Source: Auanema rhodensis
Taxonomy: Eukaryota; Nematoda; Chromadorea; Rhabditida; Rhabditidae
Direction: 5' to 3'
NCBI GenBank assembly: GCA_964057225.1
Contig: OZ059895.1
Span: 4,092,001-4,156,000 of the forward strand
Length of the DNA stretch: 64,000 nucleotides
Shown: positions 29,136-39,807 of the stretch, in pieces
How positions within the stretch are numbered: position 1 is the first letter of the stretch
Layout of the letters: every line of letters begins with the position of its first letter
The notes under the pieces: model-generated
Database searches by the model: none
Told to the model about the DNA's origin: nothing
What the model saw: the letters and a program-made list of their open reading frames with translations, nothing else
Made by a program: the position numbers and the translations under genes

Positions 29136-32100
29136 TTGAGTGTACATGGAAACTCAACATACACTAATGCATCATTTTTCAAACGATCATAACTAATTTT
29201 TGTATTAAGCGTTTCTCAATGAAGTATAGTGCATTCGATGCGGATTTTTAAGCTGCGTCGATCTGTGTTATCAGATTTGCGCTAGCTTGAAAATGCACCG
29301 AGATATCAACTGATATAAGTTCACACTTATATCCTCGATTTTCACCCTGAAGAATTAATTTTTTCGTTGAATAACATTGCCCATTGTCTTTGCCTTGAAA
29401 AAAGGAATCTAAAAACATCTACTTTTTGCTAAATTATTTTGAAATTTTTTGAAAAAATGTTTGTCAAAATGTTTTTGGAAGCAATGTTGAGTGTACATGG
29501 AAACTCAACATACACTAATGCATCATTTTTCAAACGATCATAACTAAGTTTTGTATTAAGCGTTTCTCAATGAAGTATAGTGCATTCGATGCGGATTTTT
29601 AAGCTGCGTCGATCTGTGTTATCAGATTTGCGCTAGCTTGAAAATGCACCGAGATATCAACTGATATAAGTTCACACTTATATCCTCGATTTTCACCCTG
29701 AAGAATTAATTTTTTCGTTGAATAACATTGCCCATCGTCTTTGCCTTGGAAAAAGGAATCTAAAAACATCTACTTTTTGCTAAATTATTTTGAAATTTTT
29801 TGAAAAAATTTTTGTCAAAATGTTTTTGGAAGCAATGTTGAGTGTACATGGAAACTCAACATACACTAATGCATCATTTTTCAAACGATCATAACTAATT
29901 TTTGTATTAAGCGTTTCTCAATAAAGTATAGTGCATTCGATGCGGATTTTTAAGCTGCGTCGATCTGTGTTATCAGATTTGCGCTAGCTTAAAAATGCAC
30001 CGAGATATCAACTGATATAAGTTCACACTTATATCCTCGATTTTCACCCTGAAGAATTAATTTTTTCGTTGAATAACATTGTCCATCGTCTTTGCCTTAA
30101 AAAAATGAATCTAAAAACATCTACTTTTTGCTAAATTATTTTGAAATTTTTCGAAAAAATTTTTGTCAAAATGTTTTTGGAAGCAATGTTGAGTGTACAT
30201 GGAAACTCAACATACACTAATGCATCATTTTTCAAACGATCATAACTAATTTTTGTATTAAGCGTTTCTCAATGAAGTATAGTGCATTCGATGCGGATTT
30301 TTAAGCTGCGTCGATCTGTGTTATCAGATTTGCGCTAGCTTGAAAATGCACCGAGATATCAACTGATATAAGTTCACACTTATATCCTCGATTTTCACCC
30401 TGAAGAATTAATTTTTTCGTTGAATAACATTGCCCATCGTCTTTGCCTTGAAAAAAGAAATCTAAAAACATCTACTTTTTGCTAAATTATTTTGAAATTT
30501 TTTGAAAAAATGTTTGTCAAAATGTTTTTGGAAGCAATGTTGAGTGTACATGGAAACTCAACATACACTAATGCATCATTTTTCAAACGATCATAACTAA
30601 TTTTTGTATTAAGCGTTTCTCAATAAAGTATAGTGCATTCGATGCGGATTTTTAAGCTGCGTCGATCTGTGTTATCAGATTTGCGCTAGCTTAAAAATGC
30701 ACCGAGATATCAACTGATATAAGTTCACACTTATATCCTCGATTTCACCCTGAAGAATTAATTTTTTCGTTGAATAACATTGTCCATCGTCTTTGCCTTA
30801 AAAAAATGAATCTAAAAACATCTACTTTTTGCTAAATTATTTTGAAATTTTTCGAAAAAATTTTTGTCAAAATGTTTTTGGAAGCAATGTTGAGTGTACA
30901 TGGAAACTCAACATACACTAATGCATCATTTTTCAAACGATCATAACTAATTTTTGTATTAAGCGTTTCTCAATGAAGTATAGTGCATTCGATGCGGATT
31001 TTTAAGCTGCGTCGATCTGTGTTATCAGATTTGCGCTAGCTTAAAAATGCACCGAGATATCAACTGATATAAGTTCTCACTTATATCCTCGATTTTCACC
31101 CTGAAGAATTAATTTTTTCGTTGAATAACATTGTCCATCGTCTTTGCCTTAAAAAAATGAATCTAAAAACATCTACTTTTTGCTAAATTATTTTGAAATT
31201 TTTCGAAAAAATTTTTGTCAAAATGTTTTTGGAAGCAATGTTGAGTGTACATGGAAACTCAACATACACTAATGCATCATTTTTCAAACGATCATAACTA
31301 ATTTTTGTATTAAGCGTTTCTCAATGAAGTATAGTGCATTCGATGCGGATTTTTAAGCTGCGTCGATCTGTGTTATCAGATTTGCGCTAGCTTGAAAATG
31401 CACCGAGATATCAACTGATATAAGTTCACACTTATATCCTCGATTTTCACCCTGAAGAATTAATTTTTTCGTTGAATAACATTGCCCATCGTCTTTGCCT
31501 TGGAAAAAAGAATCTAAAAACATCTACTTTTTGCTAAATTATTTTGAAATTTTTTGAAAAAATTTTTGTCAAAATGTTTTTGGAAGCAATGTTGAGTGTA
31601 CATGGAAACTCAACATACACTAATGCATCATTTTTCAAACGATCATAACTAATTTTTGTATTAAGCGTTTCTCAATAAAGTATAGTGCATTCGATGCGGA
31701 TTTTTAAGCTGCGTCGATCTGTGTTATCAGATTTGCGCTAGCTTAAAAATGCACCGAGATATCAACTGATATAAGTTCACACTTATATCCTCGATTTTCA
31801 CCCTGAAGAATTAATTTTTTCGTTGAATAACATTGTCCATCGTCTTTGCCTTAAAAAAATGAATCTAAAAACATCTACTTTTTGCTAAATTATTTTGAAA
31901 TTTTTCGAAAAAATTTTTGTCAAAATGTTTTTGGAAGCAATGTTGAGTGTACATGGAAACTCAACATACACTAATGCATCATTTTTCAAACGATCATAAC
32001 TAATTTTTGTATTAAGCGTTTCTCAATGAAGTATAGTGCATTCGATGCGGATTTTTAAGCTGCGTCGATCTGTGTTATCAGATTTGCGCTAGCTTGAAAA

Positions 32101-35100
32101 TGCACCGAGATATCAACTGATATAAGTTCACACTTATATCCTCGATTTTCACCCTGAAGAATTAATTTTTTCGTTGAATAACATTGCCCATCGTCTTTGC
32201 CTTGAAAAAAGGAATCTAAAAACATCTACTTTTTGCTAAATTATTTTGAAATTTTTTGAAAAAATGTTTGTCAAAATGTTTTTGGAAGCAATGTTGAGTG
32301 TACATGGAAACTCAACATACACTAATGCATCATTTTTCAAACGATCATAACTAATTTTTGTATTAAGCGTTTCTCAATAAAGTATAGTGCATTCGATGCG
32401 GATTTTTAAGCTGCGTCGATCTGTGTTATCAGATTTGCGCTAGCTTAAAAATGCACCGAGATATCAACTGATATAAGTTCACACTTATATCCTCGATTTT
32501 CACCCTGAAGAATTAATTTTTTCGTTGAATAACATTGTCCATCGTCTTTGCCTTAAAAAAATGAATCTAAAAACATCTACTTTTTGCTAAATTATTTTGA
32601 AATTTTTCGAAAAAATTTTTGTCAAAATGTTTTTGGAAGCAATGTTGAGTGTACATGGAAACTCAACATACACTAATGCATCATTTTTCAAACGATCATA
32701 ACTAATTTTTGTATTAAGCGTTTCTCAATAAAGTATAGTGCATTCGATGCGGATTTTTAAGCTGCGTCGATCTGTGTTATCAGATTTGCGCTAGCTTAAA
32801 AATGCACCGAGATATCAACTGATATAAGTTCACACTTATATCCTCGATTTTCACCCTGAAGAATTAATTTTTTCGTTGAATAACATTGTCCATCGTCTTT
32901 GCCTTAAAAAAATGAATCTAAAAACATCTACTTTTTGCTAAATTATTTTGAAATTTTTCGAAAAAATTTTTGTCAAAATGTTTTTGGAAGCAATGTTGAG
33001 TGTACATGGAAACTCAACATACACTAATGCATCATTTTTCAAACGATCATAACTAATTTTTGTATTAAGCGTTTCTCAATGAAGTATAGTGCATTCGATG
33101 CGGATTTTTAAGCTGCGTCGATCTGTGTTATCAGATTTGCGCTAGCTTGAAAATGCACCGAGATATCAACTGATATAAGTTCACACTTATATCCTCGATT
33201 TTCACCCTGAAGAATTAATTTTTTCGTTGAATAACATTGCCCATTGTCTTTGCCTTGAAAAAAGGAATCTAAAAACATCTACTTTTTGCTAAATTATTTT
33301 GAAATTTTTTGAAAAAATGTTTGTCAAAATGTTTTTGGAAGCAATGTTGAGTGTACATGGAAACTCAACATACACTAATGCATCATTTTTCAAACGATCA
33401 TAACTAAGTTTTGTATTAAGCGTTTCTCAATGAAGTATAGTGCATTCGATGCGGATTTTTAAGCTGCGTCGATCTGTGTTATCAGATTTGCGCTAGCTTG
33501 AAAATGCACCGAGATATCAACTGATATAAGTTCACACTTATATCCTCGATTTTCACCCTGAAGAATTAATTTTTTCGTTGAATAACATTGCCCATCGTCT
33601 TTGCCTTGGAAAAAGGAATCTAAAAACATCTACTTTTTGCTAAATTATTTTGAAATTTTTTGAAAAAATTTTTGTCAAAATGTTTTTGGAAGCAATGTTG
33701 AGTGTACATGGAAACTCAACATACACTAATGCATCATTTTTCAAACGATCATAACTAATTTTTGTATTAAGCGTTTCTCAATAAAGTATAGTGCATTCGA
33801 TGCGGATTTTTAAGCTGCGTCGATCTGTGTTATCAGATTTGCGCTAGCTTAAAAATGCACCGAGATATCAACTGATATAAGTTCACACTTATATCCTCGA
33901 TTTTCACCCTGAAGAATTAATTTTTTCGTTGAATAACATTGTCCATCGTCTTTGCCTTAAAAAAATGAATCTAAAAACATCTACTTTTTGCTAAATTATT
34001 TTGAAATTTTTCGAAAAAATTTTTGTCAAAATGTTTTTGGAAGCAATGTTGAGTGTACATGGAAACTCAACATACACTAATGCATCATTTTTCAAACGAT
34101 CATAACTAATTTTTGTATTAAGCGTTTCTCAATGAAGTATAGTGCATTCGATGCGGATTTTTAAGCTGCGTCGATCTGTGTTATCAGATTTGCGCTAGCT
34201 TGAAAATGCACCGAGATATCAACTGATATAAGTTCACACTTATATCCTCGATTTTCACCCTGAAGAATTAATTTTTTCGTTGAATAACATTGCCCATCGT
34301 CTTTGCCTTGAAAAAAGAAATCTAAAAACATCTACTTTTTGCTAAATTATTTTGAAATTTTTTGAAAAAATGTTTGTCAAAATGTTTTTGGAAGCAATGT
34401 TGAGTGTACATGGAAACTCAACATACACTAATGCATCATTTTTCAAACGATCATAACTAATTTTTGTATTAAGCGTTTCTCAATAAAGTATAGTGCATTC
34501 GATGCGGATTTTTAAGCTGCGTCGATCTGTGTTATCAGATTTGCGCTAGCTTAAAAATGCACCGAGATATCAACTGATATAAGTTCACACTTATATCCTC
34601 GATTTCACCCTGAAGAATTAATTTTTTCGTTGAATAACATTGTCCATCGTCTTTGCCTTAAAAAAATGAATCTAAAAACATCTACTTTTTGCTAAATTAT
34701 TTTGAAATTTTTCGAAAAAATTTTTGTCAAAATGTTTTTGGAAGCAATGTTGAGTGTACATGGAAACTCAACATACACTAATGCATCATTTTTCAAACGA
34801 TCATAACTAATTTTTGTATTAAGCGTTTCTCAATGAAGTATAGTGCATTCGATGCGGATTTTTAAGCTGCGTCGATCTGTGTTATCAGATTTGCGCTAGC
34901 TTAAAAATGCACCGAGATATCAACTGATATAAGTTCTCACTTATATCCTCGATTTTCACCCTGAAGAATTAATTTTTTCGTTGAATAACATTGTCCATCG
35001 TCTTTGCCTTAAAAAAATGAATCTAAAAACATCTACTTTTTGCTAAATTATTTTGAAATTTTTCGAAAAAATTTTTGTCAAAATGTTTTTGGAAGCAATG

Positions 35101-36855
35101 TTGAGTGTACATGGAAACTCAACATACACTAATGCATCATTTTTCAAACGATCATAACTAATTTTTGTATTAAGCGTTTCTCAATGAAGTATAGTGCATT
35201 CGATGCGGATTTTTAAGCTGCGTCGATCTGTGTTATCAGATTTGCGCTAGCTTGAAAATGCACCGAGATATCAACTGATATAAGTTCACACTTATATCCT
35301 CGATTTTCACCCTGAAGAATTAATTTTTTCGTTGAATAACATTGCCCATCGTCTTTGCCTTGGAAAAAAGAATCTAAAAACATCTACTTTTTGCTAAATT
35401 ATTTTGAAATTTTTTGAAAAAATTTTTGTCAAAATGTTTTTGGAAGCAATGTTGAGTGTACATGGAAACTCAACATACACTAATGCATCATTTTTCAAAC
35501 GATCATAACTAATTTTTGTATTAAGCGTTTCTCAATAAAGTATAGTGCATTCGATGCGGATTTTTAAGCTGCGTCGATCTGTGTTATCAGATTTGCGCTA
35601 GCTTAAAAATGCACCGAGATATCAACTGATATAAGTTCACACTTATATCCTCGATTTTCACCCTGAAGAATTAATTTTTTCGTTGAATAACATTGTCCAT
35701 CGTCTTTGCCTTAAAAAAATGAATCTAAAAACATCTACTTTTTGCTAAATTATTTTGAAATTTTTCGAAAAAATTTTTGTCAAAATGTTTTTGGAAGCAA
35801 TGTTGAGTGTACATGGAAACTCAACATACACTAATGCATCATTTTTCAAACGATCATAACTAATTTTTGTATTAAGCGTTTCTCAATGAAGTATAGTGCA
35901 TTCGATGCGGATTTTTAAGCTGCGTCGATCTGTGTTATCAGATTTGCGCTAGCTTGAAAATGCACCGAGATATCAACTGATATAAGTTCACACTTATATC
36001 CTCGATTTTCACCCTGAAGAATTAATTTTTTCGTTGAATAACATTGCCCATCGTCTTTGCCTTGAAAAAAGGAATCTAAAAACATCTACTTTTTGCTAAA
36101 TTATTTTGAAATTTTTTGAAAAAATGTTTGTCAAAATGTTTTTGGAAGCAATGTTGAGTGTACATGGAAACTCAACATACACTAATGCATCATTTTTCAA
36201 ACGATCATAACTAATTTTTGTATTAAGCGTTTCTCAATAAAGTATAGTGCATTCGATGCGGATTTTTAAGCTGCGTCGATCTGTGTTATCAGATTTGCGC
36301 TAGCTTAAAAATGCACCGAGATATCAACTGATATAAGTTCACACTTATATCCTCGATTTTCACCCTGAAGAATTAATTTTTTCGTTGAATAACATTGTCC
36401 ATCGTCTTTGCCTTAAAAAAATGAATCTAAAAACATCTACTTTTTGCTAAATTATTTTGAAATTTTTCGAAAAAATTTTTGTCAAAATGTTTTTGGAAGC
36501 AATGTTGAGTGTACATGGAAACTCAACATACACTAATGCATCATTTTTCAAACGATCATAACTAATTTTTGTATTAAGCGTTTCTCAATAAAGTATAGTG
36601 CATTCGATGCGGATTTTTAAGCTGCGTCGATCTGTGTTATCAGATTTGCGCTAGCTTAAAAATGCACCGAGATATCAACTGATATAAGTTCACACTTATA
36701 TCCTCGATTTTCACCCTGAAGAATTAATTTTTTCGTTGAATAACATTGTCCATCGTCTTTGCCTTAAAAAAATGAATCTAAAAACATCTACTTTTTGCTA
36801 AATTATTTTGAAATTTTTCGAAAAAATTTTTGTCAAAATGTTTTTGGAAGCAATG
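29136..36855 (+). repeat. 11-monomer higher-order repeat, two copies of 3860 bp
   Basis: Copy 1 is 29136-32995 and copy 2 is 32996-36855. The unit is 11 x 351 minus one base, because one monomer has GATTTCACCC in place of GATTTTCACCC (30741 and 34601). Other markers recur at 3860 bp: CCATTGTCTT (29381, 33241 and, starting a partial third copy, 37101), CCTTGGAAAAAGG (near 29745/33605), and GGAAAAAAGAATC (31502/35362). The CAATAAAGTA variant is confined to this block and its immediate surroundings. I saw no difference between the two copies in the stretches I compared. Confidence 0.9.
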
Positions 36856-38372
36856 TTGAGTGTACATGGAAACTCAACATACACTAATGCATCATTTTTC
36901 AAACGATCATAACTAATTTTTGTATTAAGCGTTTCTCAATGAAGTATAGTGCATTCGATGCGGATTTTTAAGCTGCGTCGATCTGTGTTATCAGATTTGC
37001 GCTAGCTTGAAAATGCACCGAGATATCAACTGATATAAGTTCACACTTATATCCTCGATTTTCACCCTGAAGAATTAATTTTTTCGTTGAATAACATTGC
37101 CCATTGTCTTTGCCTTGAAAAAAGGAATCTAAAAACATCTACTTTTTGCTAAATTATTTTGAAATTTTTCGAAAAAATTTTTGTCAAAATGTTTTTGGAA
37201 GCAATGTTGAGTGTACATGGAAACTCAACATACACTAATGCATCATTTTTCAAACGATCATAACTAAGTTTTGTATTAAGCGTTTCTCAATGAAGTATAG
37301 TGCATTCGATGCGGATTTTTAAGCTGCGTCGATCTGTGTTATCAGATTTGCGCTAGCTTGAAAATGCACCGAGATATCAACTGATATAAGTTCACACTTA
37401 TATCCTCGATTTTCACCCTGAAGAATTAATTTTTTCGTTGAATAACATTGCCCATCGTCTTTGCCTTGAAAAAAGGAATCTAAAAACATCTACTTTTTGC
37501 TAAATTATTTTGAAATTTTTTGAAAAAATTTTTGTCAAAATGTTTTTGGAAGCAATGTTGAGTGTACATGGAAACTCAACATACACTAATGCATCATTTT
37601 TCAAACGATCATAACTAATTTTTGTATTAAGCGTTTCTCAATAAAGTATAGTGCATTCGATGCGGATTTTTAAGCTGCGTCGATCTGTGTTATCTGATTT
37701 GCGCTAGCTTGAAAATGCACCGAGATATCAACTGATATAAGTTCACACTTATATCCTCGATTTTCACCCTGAAGAATTAATTTTTTCGTTGAATAACATT
37801 GCCCATCGTCTTTGCCTTGAAAAAAGGAATCTAAAAACATCTACTTTTTGCTAAATTATTTTGAAATTTTTCGAAAAAACTTTTGTCAAAATGTTTTTGG
37901 AAGCAATGTTGAGTGTACATGGAAACTCAACATACACTAATGCATCATTTTTCAAACGATCATAACTAATTTTTTATTAAGCGTTTCTCAATGAAGTATA
38001 GTGCATTCGATGCGGATTTTTAAGCTGCGTCGATCTTTGTTATCAGATTTGCGCTAGCTTGAAAATGCACCGAGATATCAACTGATATAAGTTCACACTT
38101 ATATCCTCGATTTTCACCCTGAAGAATTAATTTTTTCGTTGAATAACATTGCCCATCGTCTTTGCCTTGAAAAAAGGAATCTAAAAACATCTACTTTTTG
38201 CTAAATTATTTTGAAATTTTTTGAAAAAATGTTTGTCAAAATGTTTTTGGAAGCAATGTTGAGTGTACATGGAAACTCAACATACACTAATGCATCATTT
38301 TTCAAACGATCATAACTAATTTTTGTATTAAGCGTTTCTCAATGAAGTATAGTGCATTCGATGCGGATTTTT
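36856..38372 (+). repeat. Left-array edge: partial third higher-order unit and divergent last monomers
   Basis: The third 3860-bp unit begins at 36856 but loses agreement within about two monomers. The last monomers carry private changes not seen elsewhere in the array: GTTATCTGATTT near 37691, AAAACTTTTGTC near 37877, TAATTTTTTATTAAG (one base missing) near 37968, and GATCTTTGTTATC near 38033. The final monomer is cut after GATGCGGATTTTT at 38372, where the retroelement begins. Confidence 0.75.
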
Positions 38373-38564
38373 TTTACGTGAACTGACGTACGCCAAATGC
38401 TTCACTTTTAAATTCATATTCCGAAAAGATACAGAATATAAAAATAATGATTTATTCAATTTATAGTGATAAAACAGTTAATAATAAATGCGACTACGCG
38501 CTATGAGTCAACAATGTGAACTGATTTAAAAGTGAAGCATTTGGCGTACGTCAGTTCACGTAAA
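38373..38564. repeat. MITE-like terminal module with 41-bp inverted repeats (left end)
   Basis: The 41 bp at 38373-38413 (starting TTTACGTGAACTGACGTACG) are the exact reverse complement of 38524-38564. They enclose a 110-bp AT-rich core. The same module, with the core reversed, is at 46502-46693. Size and structure resemble a miniature inverted-repeat element, but flanking sequence shows no clear target duplication. On the right the inverted repeats extend further outward, so it may be a native hairpin of the element end and not a separate insertion. Confidence 0.75.
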
Positions 38565-38630
38565 TATGACGTAAACTGTATACGACCGCTCACAACAGAA
38601 ATATATTTTAAAATGAATTTACTTATTTTT

Positions 38631-38765
38631 AGCGCGTAGTCGCATATTTAATAATATATATCGTGATTCATAAAATATTTCTTATAAATAAATCATTTTC
38701 ATTATATTTCGTTTTAATTTCGAGATATAAAAAGATATATATTATTAAATATGCGACTACGCGCT
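38631..38765. repeat. Subterminal hairpin with perfect 31-bp arms (left)
   Basis: AGCGCGTAGTCGCATATTTA and the following bases at 38631-38661 are perfectly complementary to 38735-38765. The 73-bp AT-rich loop contains no gene. The stem begins with the 16-mer TAGCGCGTAGTCGCAT, which recurs seven times in the element ends. The right-arm counterpart has one mismatch. Confidence 0.8.
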
Positions 38766-39054
38766 ATGAGCCAACTATGTGAACTGAAAGATAACTTTAT
38801 AGTCCTCGTTACGTCAATTTCACGCGCTTATGACGTGACGCGTATACAACCGGTTTTCTCAAACCAAATGAGAATAAATGATTAATGAATTATTTCTTTT
38901 CAGGATGATTTTAATATTTAATGAATTCTCACTTTTTTAATAGTTTCTCCGTTACTTTCATTAAATTTCGTATAATATACGAAACATTCCAGCCCGAATC
39001 GGGTTGTTTAATATGTTTCACGAAAGAATTCATTTTATTTCATTTAAAAAATGT
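38766..39054. other. Non-coding stretch between subterminal hairpin and gag-like gene (left)
   Basis: No supported gene. The open frame on the plus strand across 38921-39430 is the antisense of the gag-like exons. The region holds several TGACGT/ACGTCA sites (near 38812 and 38830), an ACCGGT palindrome near 38850, and a dyad TTTCGTATATTATACGAAA near 38966. The AATAAA belonging to the minus-strand gag-like gene is at 39034-39039. Confidence 0.5.
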
Positions 39055-39557
39055 TTATTTTCGTTTGGTACATGTGCAGATAATAAAATTATACTGCTTC
39101 AAATTACAAAATTTACAAATTTTTGCTTTTGTGCAATCTCCTTTATGTCTGTTAAGACAGAGTAAGCATAACTTCATAGAGACTGCTTTGGTAAACTTAG
39201 AAAGTTTAGATGGATGTTGGGAACATTTTTCGGTGTTGTGTTCTTTTTTACAGAGTTTGCAGTATGACTTCGGTTTATATGTTATAGTTGATGTACCATC
39301 TTTCTTAAATAATTTTTTGTTATTTATAAGTTGTTTATTATTAAATTATATACCTTTTCTGGTTGTTTACTACTTATCTCTCGTTTTTCAGAGTAAATAT
39401 CATTCAATTTCTTCAGTGCTTCACACATAGTAACCACGTGTTTCTCCAGAAAGGATATTCTTTCTATGAGATTGTCGGTGGTTGCTTGGTTTTCTTCAAT
39501 TCCTTCCTCCAGAAGTAGTTCTTCATAATCATTCATGATTTCGTTCTGTTCCTTCAT
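39055..39557 (-). CDS. Gag-like coiled-coil/zinc-knuckle protein, left copy (two exons or frameshifted)
   Basis: The first part (39354-39557, 68 codons) starts at the ATG at 39557. It is acidic, with a heptad-like stretch from about residue 26 to 60 that may form a coiled coil. In that frame translation stops at 39324. The second part (39055-39303, 82 codons) is in another frame and carries C-x2-C-x3-H-x4-C, then C-x2-C-x3-H-x3-C, then a C-x2-C group, in the order seen in BEL/Pao Gag nucleocapsid regions. A GT...AG interval of 50 nt (39304-39353) joins the two parts in phase, so a small intron explains the break as well as a frameshift does. The usual long Gag N-terminal region and the following protease are absent. 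In normal elements gag lies upstream of pol; here it lies downstream of pol's stop. The role would be nucleic-acid binding or particle formation; activity is unknown. In the last Cys cluster this copy has Thr where the right copy has Pro. Confidence 0.55.
39304..39353 (-). other. Putative 50-nt GT-AG intron in gag-like gene (left)
   Basis: On the minus strand it starts GTATATAA and ends TTATTTAAG. Removing it keeps reading phase between the coiled-coil exon and the zinc-knuckle exon. The acceptor lacks a good pyrimidine tract, so a decayed frame remains the alternative. Confidence 0.4.
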
Positions 39558-39587
39558 GAGAAATGAATTTTTCTGTTAGATTCTTTT

Positions 39588-39651
39588 CTTTATATACTAT
39601 TTCTGGTTGCGTGACTTTACGTGACGTTCACGTAACGTTATGACGTGTCAC
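39588..39651 (-). promoter_or_regulatory. Putative promoter of gag-like gene: TATA box plus ACGT cluster (left)
   Basis: On the minus strand TATATAAAG (39588-39596) lies about 30 nt before the ATG at 39557, which would leave only a very short leader. Upstream, 39610-39651 packs several ACGT cores (CACGTCA, AACGTTA, TACGTGA, AACGTCACGTAA). The short TATA-to-ATG distance does not leave room for R, U5 and a primer-binding site, so this is not a normal LTR promoter. Confidence 0.5.
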
Positions 39652-39807
39652 GAATCATCCGCCGCAAAAAAAAACGACCGATTAACTCTTTTCACATAAT
39701 TTGAATTACTTTTTATTTAAAATTAATATATATATATATATATATTTTTTATTCTAGAAACTACACTATGCATCTACAATATTTAATTTAATTCAATGTT
39801 GTTATAG
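39652..39807. other. AT-rich gap with (TA)n tract and poly(A) signal after pol (left)
   Basis: No gene. A TA dinucleotide tract occupies 39726-39745. The minus-strand AATAAA at 39748-39753 lies about 55 nt after the pol stop and could end its transcript. A short A run (about 39665-39674) lies near the ACGT cluster. Confidence 0.5.

Larger units (their letters stand above)
1..38372 (+). repeat. Left satellite array, 351-bp monomer, about 109 tandem copies
   Basis: The monomer beginning TTGAGTGTACATGG recurs at 1, 352, 703, 1054 and so on, with a strict 351-bp period. No unrelated sequence interrupts it until 38372. Monomers are very similar and differ at a limited set of sites: GATCATAAC/GATCGTAAC, AACTAATTTT/AACTAAGTTT, CAATGAAG/CAATGTAG/CAATAAAG, CTTGAAAAAAGG/CTTGAAATAAGG/CTTAAAAAAATG, and TTTTCGAAAAAATTT/TTTTTGAAAAAATGT. 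Rare single-base indels shift the phase by one: an extra T near 14501, a missing T near 30745 and a missing base near 37973. No monomer holds a convincing gene, since stops occur in all frames. Combinations of the variant sites recur in blocks, so homogenisation acts on multi-monomer units. A (peri)centromeric or heterochromatic location is plausible but unproven. Confidence 0.98.

Noticed and set aside
1-38372. CRISPR-like array
   Set aside because: The whole 351-bp unit is repeated, with no unique spacers and no cas genes.
38921-39430. 169-codon plus-strand frame (and its mirror 45636-46145 minus)
   Set aside because: It is antisense to the gag-like exons, whose reverse strand shows the ordered Cys/His groups. 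The Phe/Leu-rich product is what antisense of AT-rich Lys/Asn coding gives.
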